A stretch of DNA of 64,000 nt from Moorella sp. Hama-1 (GTDB taxonomy: Bacteria > Bacillota > DSM-521 > Neomoorellales > Neomoorellaceae), in the NCBI RefSeq assembly GCF_023734095.1, contig NZ_AP024620.1, positions 2,104,501 to 2,168,500 of the forward strand, in the 5' to 3' direction. A program made the position numbers and the translations under genes. The notes below the pieces were generated by a model that made no database searches, was not told the DNA's origin, and worked only from the letters and a program-made list of their open reading frames with translations. Of the stretch, positions 1-8,362 are shown piece by piece. The first letter of the stretch is position 1. Each line of letters begins with the position of its first letter.

Positions 1-172
1 GCGCATAAGCCCCTTTTAAATCCCCTTTAAGCCCCTCATAGGACGGCGGGGTCTGGAAGGGGTTTTCTTTGATAATTTTTAGTAGCTCTTTGGCTTTTCT
101 GTCCAGACCTGCCTGTTCCAATTTCCTGGCGTCTTTTTCCGCCTGCCTGGTATAGATTAATTTATATCCCAT
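1..172 (-). CDS. Txe/YoeB-type mRNA interferase toxin (partial)
   Basis: The ATG at 172-170 opens a frame that runs off the window edge (57 codons seen). It begins MGYKLIYTRQAEKDARKLEQ and continues with a helix rich in basic residues and a Pro-Phe-Gln stretch, which fits the Txe/YoeB/RelE fold of ribosome-dependent endoribonucleases. It overlaps the 3' end of the antitoxin gene by 16 bp in another frame, the usual translational coupling. The catalytic C-terminus lies outside the window, so activity cannot be judged. Confidence 0.75.
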   Translation of the reverse strand, partial: MGYKLIYTRQAEKDARKLEQAGLDRKAKELLKIIKENPFQTPPSYEGLKGDLKGAYA

Positions 173-408
173 CCAATATCCTCTACGCATTCGCTAACAG
201 GCGTATTCATACCTTTGATAATTGATTCCCTCATGCCCGGAATGGATACTAAATACAGAGTTTCCTGGATGGCCCGCCAATCGGCTTCGGATACCAGGAC
301 CACATTGCCCTTTTTAGCCGTAATCTGCACCGGCTCGCTGGAAACAATCGTCTCATCAATTAAGCGATATATATTTTGCCTGGCCTGGGTGGCATTTACT
401 ACCTTCAT
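157..408 (-). CDS. Phd/YefM-family antitoxin
   Basis: The 83-aa protein starts MKVVNATQARQNIYRLIDE, the typical Phd/YefM dimerisation and DNA-binding N-terminus, followed by the conserved (P)V.I..K.GN.VL(V)S block and an acidic C-terminus that should wrap the toxin. GGAGG lies 8 nt before the ATG at 408, which I prefer to the GTG three codons upstream. It is the first gene of an operon with the Txe-type toxin. A strong promoter containing a palindrome lies directly upstream, as expected for an autoregulated module. Confidence 0.85.
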   Translation of the reverse strand: MKVVNATQARQNIYRLIDETIVSSEPVQITAKKGNVVLVSEADWRAIQETLYLVSIPGMRESIIKGMNTPVSECVEDIGWDIN

Positions 409-429
409 ATCACCCACCTCCTGGTACTA

Positions 430-458
430 ATTATATCGTACGTGTCAACGTACGTCAA
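430..458 (-). promoter_or_regulatory. Promoter and putative operator of the Phd/Txe module
   Basis: On the minus strand, TTGACG (458-453), a 17-bp spacer and TATAAT (435-430). The spacer contains two CGTACG half-sites (437-442 and 449-454) separated by 6 bp, a palindrome well placed for repression by the antitoxin complex. Confidence 0.7.
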
Positions 459-530
459 TAAAAGTTCTCTGGCATTCTGGCACCACTCGCATAATCAGCA
501 GACCGGTATCATTACCTGCTGCTCTTCTAA

Positions 531-559
531 AAAGCCTTCCCAACGGGAAGACTTTTTTA
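531..559. terminator. Bidirectional intrinsic terminator
   Basis: An inverted repeat built on CTTCCC/GGGAAG with a 3-base loop is flanked by A-tracts on one side and T-tracts on the other. It can end pfkA transcription on the minus strand. It is also the landing site of the intron remnant that starts at the next base. Confidence 0.6.
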
Positions 560-755
560 GTGCGCCCGGCAGGGGCGCTGACCTGGTGGTGAAAGTCCAC
601 TACAGGCCAGGCAGCACCAGCCTGCTAGCGTACTCAGTCTGCCAGGCCGGTCGCCCCTTTAACGAAAGCCCAAGAAGCCTGTGCATTATCCAGGCTTGGC
701 GGGTCCTACAGCATCGTGCAATAGCATCGGTTAAGATCGGCGGTGGTCTGAATAG
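560..755 (+). mobile_element. 5' fragment of a group II intron (class C type)
   Basis: The segment starts with GTGCGCCCGGC immediately after the T-tract of an intrinsic terminator and continues with a CTGGTGGTGAAAGTCCAC block and a CTAGC..GTCTGCC segment, all typical of domain I of bacterial group II introns. Class C introns insert just downstream of terminator hairpins. No reverse-transcriptase frame, domain V or domain VI follows; the pfkA 3' end begins at 774. This is therefore a truncated remnant with an approximate right edge. Confidence 0.6.
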
Positions 756-773
756 TTACCCTGTATGATTGAG

Positions 774-1856
774 CTACTCCCCAAAACTGATGCCAATCGC
801 CCGGGCCGTGGCCAGGAGCTGGTGGTCCTCGGGGATGGTCCGGGGCTTACCGACGGCGTCCTCCAGGGGTACATGGGCGATGTCATTGCCCCGCAGGCAG
901 ACCATAACGCCGTGCACACCCTTTACGGCCAGGCCGGCGGCAGCCACACCGAAACGGGTGGCCAGGACCCGGTCGTAGGATGACGGCGAACCGCCCCGTT
1001 GGATATGGCCCAGGACGGTCACCCGGGTTTCAATACCGCTTTGTTCTTCAATCATCTGGCCTACCATCTGGCCGATGCCGCCCAAGCGCACCTTCTCCAC
1101 GCTGCCCTCCACCCGACGCTGGACGACCAGTTCCCCGGCCTGTGACTTAACCCCTTCGGCGACCACGACGATGCTGAAGGGCTTGCCCTCGGCCCGGCGG
1201 GCCTCGATCTTGGCCAGCACGCCCTCAATCCGCCAGGGAATCTCCGGTATTAAAATTACATCGGCACCTCCGGCCAGCCCGCTGTAAAGGGCGATCCAGC
1301 CGGCATAGCGGCCCATGAGCTCCAGGACCATGACCCGGTGGTGGGACTCGGCTGTGGTATGGAGTTTATCCAGGGCGTCGGTGGCCGTCCGGACGGCCGT
1401 GTCGAAGCCGAAGGTCTGGTCGGTGGCCGCCAGGTCATTGTCAATGGTCTTGGGGACGCCGATGACCCGGGCCCCTTTGGCCTTAAAATCCCGTGCCCCG
1501 GCTAGCGTCCCGTCACCGCCGACTACCAGTAAGGCCTCGATGGCCATCTCTTCTAGGCGGGCCACAGCCCGGTCCGACAGGTCCCGGTAAATAATCTCGC
1601 CGTTTTCCCGCACCGGGAAATAAAAGGGATTGCTGCGGTTGTTGGTCCCCAGGATAGTGCCGCCCCGGTGCAGGAGGCCGGAGATAGCCGGCCGGTCCAG
1701 CTTGATGTAACGGCCCTCCACCACGCCGGTATAACCATCCAGGAAGCCAATCATTTCGTAACCGTGGCTGAAGGCCGTTTTGGTGGCCGCGCGGATTACG
1801 GCGTTGAGACCAGGGCAGTCACCGCCGCCGGTGAGGATACCTAAGCGTTTGGGCAA
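774..1856 (-). CDS. pfkA: 6-phosphofructokinase (donor specificity ambiguous)
   Basis: The 360-aa PFK-family protein phosphorylates fructose 6-phosphate in glycolysis. Visible motifs are GGDCPGLNAVIR at the N-terminus (nucleotide or PPi loop), VVGGDGTL (Gly at the E. coli 104 position), PKTIDND (catalytic Asp, but Lys at the 124 position), MGRYAGWIAL and GHIQRGGSPS. Gly104 plus Lys124 is the group III pattern, in which both ATP- and PPi-dependent enzymes occur, so the donor cannot be called. The start is TTG at 1856 after AAGGATGG. It is a stand-alone gene; the bidirectional hairpin at 531-559 probably ends its transcript. Confidence 0.93.
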   Translation of the reverse strand: MPKRLGILTGGGDCPGLNAVIRAATKTAFSHGYEMIGFLDGYTGVVEGRYIKLDRPAISGLLHRGGTILGTNNRSNPFYFPVRENGEIIYRDLSDRAVARLEEMAIEALLVVGGDGTLAGARDFKAKGARVIGVPKTIDNDLAATDQTFGFDTAVRTATDALDKLHTTAESHHRVMVLELMGRYAGWIALYSGLAGGADVILIPEIPWRIEGVLAKIEARRAEGKPFSIVVVAEGVKSQAGELVVQRRVEGSVEKVRLGGIGQMVGQMIEEQSGIETRVTVLGHIQRGGSPSSYDRVLATRFGVAAAGLAVKGVHGVMVCLRGNDIAHVPLEDAVGKPRTIPEDHQLLATARAIGISFGE

Positions 1857-2023
1857 GGTTATCCATCCTTCTCTTATTTTGGTAACATCATACCAGCTTT
1901 ACCGGGTGAAAGCAAGCGGGCGGTAAGTTGCCCGGAATGAGGGTAAACCCACCTACCCCAGCGTTCCCCGGAGATCGCGCCTGCCTTACCTGGACAGCGT
2001 GCGTTTTAGGCGTACGTCAATAA

Positions 2024-2725
2024 CTATTTTCCCAACTCCTCAACGGGGTGGGTCTCAGCCAATTTCTCCCGGTAAACCGTCCAGCGCTCCTGTAGTAATT
2101 CCCGCAGGTAGGGTTCTAAATTGCGCCCATTGACCAGGCGCCCCAGCCAGCGACAGGCTGCTTCATAATTGCCCAGCCGTCCTTCCAGTTCACCGATGAG
2201 GTAGCTAATCAAGTTGGGGCTCTTGCCCCCGCCCGTCCCACTCTCCTTTTCATAGGCCTTCTGGTAAAGGTCGCAGGCATAGCGGAGGTACTTTTTTTCT
2301 TCCCCTTCGTCATGGTTGTAGCGGTAAAACCAGGCAATATGTAAACAAAGGCCCGCAATGACCGAGGGTTTTTCCTGGTTCAAGTTCCCGCACAATAAGG
2401 CCAGTTTATAGACATTGAGGGCCTCCTCCAGGGTACGGGGACCGGTGTAGTCTTTCCGGGAGATCTTGCTGATATATTCCTCCTTTATCGCTTCCCGGTG
2501 TTCCTTTTTTACCGGGCTGGAGGTGGCGGTAAAGGCGTAACCGCAGTGGGGGCAAACCATCACTTCATAAAAGTAGGGGTTTTCCCCCTCAAAGTAGGCG
2601 CATAAATCACTATCGCGCCGTACCTGGCGTATCCGGCTTAGGCGCAGCTTTTTATTGGTAAATTCCCGACCGCAGAAAAGACACTGATAACGCTTATTAT
2701 AAAGGGGCTCAACAGGGGCTGCCAT
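2024..2725 (-). CDS. DUF2225 zinc-ribbon protein
   Basis: The 233-aa protein has two N-terminal CxxC pairs (CLFCG and CPHCGYAF) that probably form a zinc ribbon, followed by a helical region (about residues 85-225) resembling TPR-like repeats (LALLCGNL, ACDLYQKAYE, AACRWLGRLV). This is the DUF2225 layout, common in spore-forming Firmicutes and of unknown function. I chose the ATG at 2725, which has GGGAGGG nine bases upstream, over a weaker start further out. It is divergent from motA. Confidence 0.75.
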   Translation of the reverse strand: MAAPVEPLYNKRYQCLFCGREFTNKKLRLSRIRQVRRDSDLCAYFEGENPYFYEVMVCPHCGYAFTATSSPVKKEHREAIKEEYISKISRKDYTGPRTLEEALNVYKLALLCGNLNQEKPSVIAGLCLHIAWFYRYNHDEGEEKKYLRYACDLYQKAYEKESGTGGGKSPNLISYLIGELEGRLGNYEAACRWLGRLVNGRNLEPYLRELLQERWTVYREKLAETHPVEELGK

Positions 2726-2915
2726 TATTATCATCCCTCCCAGGGTTTCCCGAAGAACAGTTAACATATTCTACGCAGGTCACCAACTTCCTACCGCTGT
2801 AAATATGATTTTTCGCCTCATCCTCAACTTTTTTATACAATAGTCGATTACATAATTATGTAGGGAAAACACTCAAGGGAGGGTAGTCCGGCCCTTCATC
2901 GTTGCCGGACACTTT

Positions 2916-3677
2916 ATGGATCTGGCAAGTATTCTCGGACTCATTACGGCCGTCGCGGCCATCCTCATCGCCCTGCTCATGGAAGGAAACAGCCTGGCCG
3001 CCCTGCTCAATATTCCGGCGATAATCATTATCCTGGGCGGTACCATCGGCGCCACCGCTTTCTCCTGCCGCCCGAAGGAACTGCGCCGCGTCCCCGAGCT
3101 CCTGGTCCAGGTATTCCAGGACAGCCACGCCGATTTTGAAAATATCATTAACACCCTGGTCAACCTGGCCGAAACCGCCCGCCGGGAAGGGTTACTCGCC
3201 CTTGAGAGCCGTGCCCAGCAATTTGATGACAGCCTCCTGCGCCATGGCCTGTCCTTCGCCGTTGACGGCATTGACCCGGAGGAGATCCGCCGGATTATGG
3301 AAAACGAAATCATACGCCGGCAGCAAGAATATAAGTCCGGCGCCGGCATCTTCGAGACTGCCGGAGGTTACGCCCCCACCATGGGCATTATCGGCACGGT
3401 TATCGGCCTGGTACATGTCTTGAGCAACATCAGTGACACCACCAAACTGGCTGCCGCCATTGCCGTAGCCTTCCTGGCCACCCTGTACGGCATCGCCAGT
3501 GCCAACATCCTCTGGCTACCCATGGCCGCCAAGCTCAAAGCCCGGGCCGGCGAAAAAATGGTAGTCGATCAGATCATCATGGAAGGCATCCTCGGCATCG
3601 TCCAGGGGAAAAACCCGCGTTTAATCCAGCGGGAGCTGGGAACCCTGGCTGGGCTGGAATCAGCCAACGAAGTATAG
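2916..3677 (+). CDS. motA: Flagellar motor stator protein MotA
   Basis: The 253-aa inner-membrane protein has four hydrophobic segments: two at the N-terminus (about residues 5-22 and 33-50) and two near residues 150-200, with a large cytoplasmic loop between. The loop carries the RREGLLALE block and the family-typical GYAPTMGIIGTVIGLVHVL precedes TM3. It forms the ion channel of the flagellar stator with MotB, encoded 190 bp downstream. The ATG at 2916 has only a weak ribosome-binding site (GGAC), but no better start is in frame. Confidence 0.93.
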   Translation: MDLASILGLITAVAAILIALLMEGNSLAALLNIPAIIIILGGTIGATAFSCRPKELRRVPELLVQVFQDSHADFENIINTLVNLAETARREGLLALESRAQQFDDSLLRHGLSFAVDGIDPEEIRRIMENEIIRRQQEYKSGAGIFETAGGYAPTMGIIGTVIGLVHVLSNISDTTKLAAAIAVAFLATLYGIASANILWLPMAAKLKARAGEKMVVDQIIMEGILGIVQGKNPRLIQRELGTLAGLESANEV

Positions 3678-3867
3678 CAGCCTGGGGGGCTTGACCTATG
3701 GGGCACCCGGCTCCCCCGGACGGCATAAAACGTAAAAGAGACGTTTGACGGTCAGGGCTTCCTATACGCTTCCGTACTCCCTTCCCCTTATGGTTTGTTT
3801 CCCGGCCGCTAATCTCTGGAGTATAACCGGCAGGGTTTTTTCCTTTTAAAGAAAGGAAAGGTAAAGG

Positions 3868-4620
3868 ATGTCTGTCTTCAAAAAAATCCAGTCAGAGGAT
3901 GAGAATAATGCCAGCAGCCATGGCGGTGCGGGTAGTATGCGCTGGCTGTTGACCTATGCCGACCTGATTACCCTCTTGATGGCCTTTTTTATCGTTATGT
4001 ACGCTGTTTCCAAGGTTGATATGGTTCGCTACCAGCAGCTGGCCCAGGCTCTGGGCCAGATCTTTAACAGCAGCGCCGGCAGCATGATCCTCCCCGAACC
4101 GGGCAGCGGCGAGCAGGTGGTGCCGCCGGATGAATTGACCGGTATCAGCAGCGAGCTGCAAGCCTACCTGGCACAACAGGGTTTAAAAGACCAGGTCTTT
4201 GTCACCTCTACCAGCCAGGGACTGATTATCAGCTTTACCGGCTCCGTCCTTTTCGACCGGGGCCAGGCCACCCTGCACCCTGAGGCCGTGCCGATTTTAC
4301 AAAAAATCAGCGGTTACCTGCAGCAGGTACCCAATTATATCGGCGTCGCCGGTTCTACCGATGACCTGCCCATCAACACCTCCCAGTTTCCCAGCAACTG
4401 GGAACTATCCGCCGTCCGGGCGACGACGGTGATCCGCTATTTCACCGAAACCGCCGGCCTGGCGCCCTCCCGCTTCATCGCCCTGGGCTATGGCGAATAC
4501 CATCCCCTGTTCCCCAATACCAGTGAAGACGGTCGCCGCCAAAACCGCCGGGTCGATGTGATTATCTACCGGCAAAACCCCTTCGCCACCCAGGGGAAAG
4601 GAAATAGCCCCGCTGGTTAG
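3868..4620 (+). CDS. motB: Flagellar motor stator protein MotB
   Basis: The 250-aa protein has a short cytoplasmic head, one TM helix (about residues 26-47) with the ion-binding Asp32 in TYADLITLLMAFF, a periplasmic linker and an OmpA-type peptidoglycan-binding domain (about 110-240; VLFDRGQATLHPEA, ANTS..NWELSAVRA and GRRQNRRVDV motifs). It anchors the stator to the cell wall. GGAAAGG precedes the ATG. The 190-bp gap from motA holds no recognisable gene or riboswitch. Confidence 0.93.
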   Translation: MSVFKKIQSEDENNASSHGGAGSMRWLLTYADLITLLMAFFIVMYAVSKVDMVRYQQLAQALGQIFNSSAGSMILPEPGSGEQVVPPDELTGISSELQAYLAQQGLKDQVFVTSTSQGLIISFTGSVLFDRGQATLHPEAVPILQKISGYLQQVPNYIGVAGSTDDLPINTSQFPSNWELSAVRATTVIRYFTETAGLAPSRFIALGYGEYHPLFPNTSEDGRRQNRRVDVIIYRQNPFATQGKGNSPAG

Positions 4621-4967
4621 GCTTCGCGCGGGCTGCGGTACAGGCTTCAGGATCCGGTGGTTCTGGGGTAGGAAAGTTGGCGCTCAGTTGCTTAAGCGGC
4701 GGGAGGGGTGGCTCTGCTTTGCTGAGTTTCCTTACGCCTCGAATTAAATCGCCCCCCCTGCTTGTAGCCTCCAGCCTCTACTAAGACCTGCATTTTTTAT
4801 ACCTTAGTATTGGAGCGCTAGCCCCCATGAGGGCTCTACTAAAGAAGTCTCCCTATAAGGGGAGACTTCTTTGCTATGTCCGTAGGCTAGCACTATTGCA
4901 TTCGTTGCCGGTATCCGCGCACTAAAGGACGGCACCAGATGCAGGCAGCTGGAAGTTACGGCGGAGT
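4621..4967. other. Intergenic region with diverged repeat and convergent terminator
   Basis: There is no gene here. The stretch from about 4710 to 4845 resembles the pheT-pheS intergenic segment at about 13555-13690 (shared blocks GCCTCG, AA(A/G)TCGCC, CTGCATTTT and GCCCCCATGAGGG), which suggests a decayed dispersed repeat. It ends in the hairpin at 4841-4873. Confidence 0.45.
4841..4873. terminator. Bidirectional terminator between motB and dacF
   Basis: AAAGAAGTCTCCC and its complement GGGAGACTTCTTT flank a TATA(A) loop, with A/T tracts on both sides. It lies between convergent genes and can serve both. Confidence 0.7.
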
Positions 4968-6488
4968 TTATAAAGCCTTCCACGGCTGCACCCGGCTCGC
5001 TGCCATACTCTGCCGTTGTCGCCGGGCCTGCATCAGACGGTAGGAGCCGTACGCCAGGGCCAGCACCAGGCCGGTTAGCATCCCCCATTGCCCCAGGCCC
5101 AGGGGCCGGGCGGGTATCGACTGGCGGTTGGTCACATCGACGCGGCCGATAACTTCTCCATTCTGCTGAAAAACTATCTCCCCGATCCGGGTCCCGGCCG
5201 GCAGTGGTCTTTGATAGGGGAAAAGGTACAGCTGGCCGCCGGGCCAGGTGCCGTCGTTCTTAGGGCTGACGATAGCCAGGTCACTGGCAGCAGTCAATTC
5301 CACCCTTTGGGTGTTATCCAGGTGCAGGGCTCCCACCACCTCTCCCTGGTGGACCAGCTGGAAGGTTTGAAAGCCGTTAAAGCCGTAATCCAGCAGGGCG
5401 GCGGCGTCCTTATCGGCAATCCTGCCGCCGGGTTCATCCAGGACGACCACGATAAAGGTCTGGCCCTGCCGGGTGGCCGAGCCCACCAGGGTAAAATGGG
5501 CTTCGGAGGTATAGCCCGTCTTGATGCCATCAGCGCCTTCATAGTTCCAGAGGAGTTTGTTCTGGTTGACCAGGCTCGTCTCCCATTCTTTACCGTGCCA
5601 GGGCCGGGTTTTAGTAGCTACTATCCGGCGAAAGGTCTCATTCTGCATAGCCGCCCGGGCGATGACGGCCAGGTCACGGGCGGTGGTGTAGTGGTTGGGG
5701 TCCGGCAAACCGTTGGGAGTCACAAAGTGGGAGTTCACGGCCCCCAGGGCGGCGGCTTTTTCGTTCATCATCCGGGCAAAGCCTTCTGCCGAGCCGCCGT
5801 AGTGCTCGGCAATGGCCAGGGCGGCGTCGTTGCCGGAGTTAAGGAGCATCCCGTAAAGGAGATTCTCCAGGGTAACCTGCTCGCCTTCCACCAGGTACAC
5901 CCGGGTGCCGTCTACCCGGGGCGGGTTGGGACCGACGGTAATCACGTCGTCCAGGTGACCCTTTTCCAGGGCGATCAGGGCGGTGAGGATCTTGGTAGTG
6001 CTGGCCGGGGCCAGGTGCTCGTCAGGGTTTTTGGCGTAGAGTACCTTGCCGGTGGTTAGATCCATTAATACCGCTCCCCGGGCGGTAAGCTGGGGTGGCG
6101 GGGCCAGGCCGGCAGCATTTGGCGAGGCGGCCGCCGTGTTCCCGGTAGGGGTATTCGCGGCCGGATTGTCGTTAGCAGTGTTAGTAGCCATCTTCACGCC
6201 GGTGCCCCGCGCGGTACTGGCGAGGGCAGCCCGCACGGAGCTGCTGACGTCAGTTCGCGGGACAGCGGTGGTGCCAGTAACAGCACCATTGGCATTATTC
6301 GTGTCCGGGGCGTCGGCAACGGTGATGCCAGGTAAAGTAACCTCCACGGTGCTACCCTGCGCAGCCCCGGTAGTAATACTCTTCGTGGCCGCGGTATTGG
6401 CGGCTGCGCCCGGTATTATCGTTGTCAACGTAAGTAAAGCGATAACCGTAACTAAGTAGATTCCTTTAGCCAATCTGTGCGGTGGCAT
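4968..6488 (-). CDS. dacF: D-alanyl-D-alanine carboxypeptidase (DacF/PBP5 type)
   Basis: The 506-aa secreted penicillin-binding protein removes the terminal D-Ala of peptidoglycan stem peptides. It has a signal peptide (residues 1-30, ending GAAA), an unusual Ala/Thr/Asn-rich linker (about 31-130), an S11 peptidase domain with STTK (163-166), SGN (218-220) and KTG (323-325), a C-terminal PBP5-like beta domain, and a final TM segment (about 470-490) with a basic tail. The roughly 100-residue low-complexity linker is longer than usual and may carry the catalytic domain away from the membrane. Confidence 0.92.
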   Translation of the reverse strand: MPPHRLAKGIYLVTVIALLTLTTIIPGAAANTAATKSITTGAAQGSTVEVTLPGITVADAPDTNNANGAVTGTTAVPRTDVSSSVRAALASTARGTGVKMATNTANDNPAANTPTGNTAAASPNAAGLAPPPQLTARGAVLMDLTTGKVLYAKNPDEHLAPASTTKILTALIALEKGHLDDVITVGPNPPRVDGTRVYLVEGEQVTLENLLYGMLLNSGNDAALAIAEHYGGSAEGFARMMNEKAAALGAVNSHFVTPNGLPDPNHYTTARDLAVIARAAMQNETFRRIVATKTRPWHGKEWETSLVNQNKLLWNYEGADGIKTGYTSEAHFTLVGSATRQGQTFIVVVLDEPGGRIADKDAAALLDYGFNGFQTFQLVHQGEVVGALHLDNTQRVELTAASDLAIVSPKNDGTWPGGQLYLFPYQRPLPAGTRIGEIVFQQNGEVIGRVDVTNRQSIPARPLGLGQWGMLTGLVLALAYGSYRLMQARRQRQSMAASRVQPWKAL

Positions 6489-6674
6489 TTATCCCGATAA
6501 ACTCCTTCCCCGAAAAAACGAATTTACACATTTTCCTTTCCTACCCTGAAAATAATGCCATTTACCATTTTCATCCTTTTGCTGGTGCCGAGCCAGCGGC
6601 ATGGGCGTCTCTCTTAATTTCTACGTCCTACGTTGATTTTCCTGTCGCCCGCAGTTTTTTACCTTGCCGCCGGG

Positions 6675-6700
6675 ACAAAAAAGCCTGCCAGATGGCAGGC
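6675..6700 (-). terminator. Intrinsic terminator after the PIN gene
   Basis: On the minus strand the perfect stem GCCTGCCA/TGGCAGGC is followed by TTTTTTG. It ends the HTH-PIN operon. Confidence 0.75.
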
Positions 6701-6727
6701 CTCGCACAGCATCGCCCCGTTACAGAT

Positions 6728-7183
6728 TTAAGCAAATTCGCTAAGGAGATGAACATAAGGCAACCTGCCCTTGACGCTATTATACAGCCGTTCATCAGAT
6801 GTCCAAAAATCGCAGTTGCGCAACTCGGCTAACGCCATGTAGTGGCTATCATAAACGACAGGTAAATTTAACTCTTTGGCTAGTTCCCATCCTCGATGCC
6901 GCTGACCCGGTACACTAAGGGTTTTCAAGGGAATAGCTTGTACGGCTGCAAAGGCAGCTTCCGCTTGGTCTAATGTCAGTCTTTCTTCCGGGTTAGTTAT
7001 AATAGTCCTGCGCCTGATGACACTATCTATTTCTACAGGACAAAAGAGAGGGGCTATTAATTGCATTCCCTGTTCCTGCCACCAGGTAAACAGGGCATCC
7101 GCCAGCGGGCTATCTGGTTCATTTATAACCAGTTTGATTACCAGGCAGGCATCAACGCAAACTTCTTTTATTCGCAGAGCCAT
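6728..7183 (-). CDS. PIN-domain toxin (VapC-like)
   Basis: The 151-aa protein has an acidic-residue pattern typical of PIN ribonucleases: an early Asp (CVDACLVIKLV), a mid Glu (CPVEIDSVIRR) and C-terminal Asp residues (VVYDSHYMALAE, DFWTSDERL). It lies 5 bp downstream of a small HTH protein that probably acts as antitoxin. The target RNA cannot be predicted. Confidence 0.75.
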   Translation of the reverse strand: MALRIKEVCVDACLVIKLVINEPDSPLADALFTWWQEQGMQLIAPLFCPVEIDSVIRRRTIITNPEERLTLDQAEAAFAAVQAIPLKTLSVPGQRHRGWELAKELNLPVVYDSHYMALAELRNCDFWTSDERLYNSVKGRLPYVHLLSEFA

Positions 7184-7188
7184 CTTGT

Positions 7189-7473
7189 TCAGCGACCCGC
7201 CCTATCTAAACGGATCTGCCGCAGAATTTTAACGCTATCCCCTCTTAAGGGCATCATGGTCCGCGTGGCCCGGCATTTTGCCAGCCAATCGCTGTTAGAC
7301 GACCCATTGGCTACCGGGCGTCCCAATTTTTCCACTGCGCTCATCGGTATGCGCAGTTGTCGCCCATAGCGTAAGGCTGGCAAATCTCCTTTCTGCACCC
7401 AACGTCTGATAGTACGCTCGCTGACTTTAAGTATTCTAGCTAATTCCGCCGGTGGATAAAAAATTTCGGTCAT
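7189..7473 (-). CDS. Excisionase/MerR-type HTH antitoxin candidate
   Basis: The 94-aa protein has an N-terminal winged HTH of the excisionase (HTH_17) type: YPPAELARILKVSERTIRRW followed by VQKGDLPALRYGRQLRIP. The C-terminal tail is short and basic. I take the ATG at 7473, preceded by GAAGGGG, rather than the upstream in-frame ATG. Pairing with the downstream PIN gene suggests a TA module with an HTH_17 antitoxin. Confidence 0.7.
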   Translation of the reverse strand: MTEIFYPPAELARILKVSERTIRRWVQKGDLPALRYGRQLRIPMSAVEKLGRPVANGSSNSDWLAKCRATRTMMPLRGDSVKILRQIRLDRAGR

Positions 7474-7571
7474 TTTATATACCCCTTCCCCGGGGATCAT
7501 TGCTTCCCTTATGTCAAATTATAGGCCCCTATGGCCGCTATGTCAACAGCAACAGGCCCGGGGTTTGAGTG

Positions 7572-7600
7572 TTGACTTAGTCCACAGCTTAGTCTATATT
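7572..7600 (+). promoter_or_regulatory. Sigma-A-type promoter of the Phd/PIN module
   Basis: TTGACT (7572-7577), a 17-bp spacer and TATATT (7595-7600), about 24 bp before the antitoxin start. Confidence 0.65.
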
Positions 7601-7623
7601 GGTTATAACGGAGGTGATTAGCA

Positions 7624-7860
7624 ATGTCATTACAAGTAAACATTCATGAAGCCAAGACCCATTTTTCCAAGCTCTTAACCCAGGTTCAGGAAGGAAGGGA
7701 GGTTATTATTGCCAAAGCCGGTAAACCCGTAGCTCGCCTGGTCCCGGTAATAAGCGACAAACCCGAACGTACTCCTGGAAGCGCCCGGGGAAAAATTACC
7801 ATAGCTCCGGATTTTGATGCACCTCTACCGGAATTAATCCTTAAGGAGTTTGAAGAATGA
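7624..7860 (+). CDS. Phd-family antitoxin
   Basis: The 78-aa protein MSLQVNIHEAKTHFSKLL..V..G.EVIIAKAGKPVARLVPV carries the full Phd/VapB-type N-terminal domain and a Pro-rich acidic C-terminus. It has a strong ribosome-binding site (CGGAGGTGATT) and overlaps the toxin start by four bases (ATGA), so the two are translationally coupled. Confidence 0.88.
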   Translation: MSLQVNIHEAKTHFSKLLTQVQEGREVIIAKAGKPVARLVPVISDKPERTPGSARGKITIAPDFDAPLPELILKEFEE

Positions 7861-8243
7861 AGGCCCTCCTGGACACCCATACTTTTTTATGGTGGATAAC
7901 CGAGGATCCCAGGTTATCATCGCGGGTTCGCCAAATAATGAGCGATAGCGATAATATCTTATATCTCAGTGCTGCCAGCTGTTGGGAAATGGCCATTAAA
8001 GCCCGGCTGGGTAAACTAGAACTGCCGGCTAATATTTCATCCTTTATCCCCGACCAGCTGGTTATCAATGCCATTACTCCCCTGCCAATAGAAATGAGCC
8101 ATGCCCTGCATGTTTATAACCTCCCGGACTATCATCGCGATCCTTTCGACCGGCTTCTCGTTGCCCAGGCCCAGATAGACAACCTGCCTATCCTAACCGC
8201 TGATCCTCAAATTGCCCGCTACAGTGTAAACGTAATCTGGTAA
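7857..8243 (+). CDS. PIN-domain toxin
   Basis: The 128-aa PIN protein of the type paired with Phd antitoxins: MKALLDTHTFLWW with the first catalytic Asp, a central Glu in CWEMAIK, and DRLLVAQAQ plus LTADPQIARY at the C-terminus with the remaining acidic residues. All expected acidic positions seem present, so it is probably active as an endoribonuclease. Confidence 0.88.
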   Translation: MKALLDTHTFLWWITEDPRLSSRVRQIMSDSDNILYLSAASCWEMAIKARLGKLELPANISSFIPDQLVINAITPLPIEMSHALHVYNLPDYHRDPFDRLLVAQAQIDNLPILTADPQIARYSVNVIW

Positions 8244-8362
8244 TGGCGGACTGCTAACAACTTTAGCCGGGACAGTCGGGTTTCTGGTGCCTGTTCGCTA
8301 ATTATTTTAATAATACTGCGATAAAACCCGCAGCCTCTTTAGAAAAATTATTTTTGGGCTTC

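Noticed and set aside
3678-3867. Possible riboswitch between motA and motB
   Set aside because: Checked for cyclic-di-GMP and other common aptamer signatures; none was found, only weak pairing.
5088-6059. Long plus-strand open frame opposite dacF
   Set aside because: It is the complement of the well-supported D-Ala-D-Ala carboxypeptidase gene, has no family motif or ribosome-binding site, and arises from high GC content.
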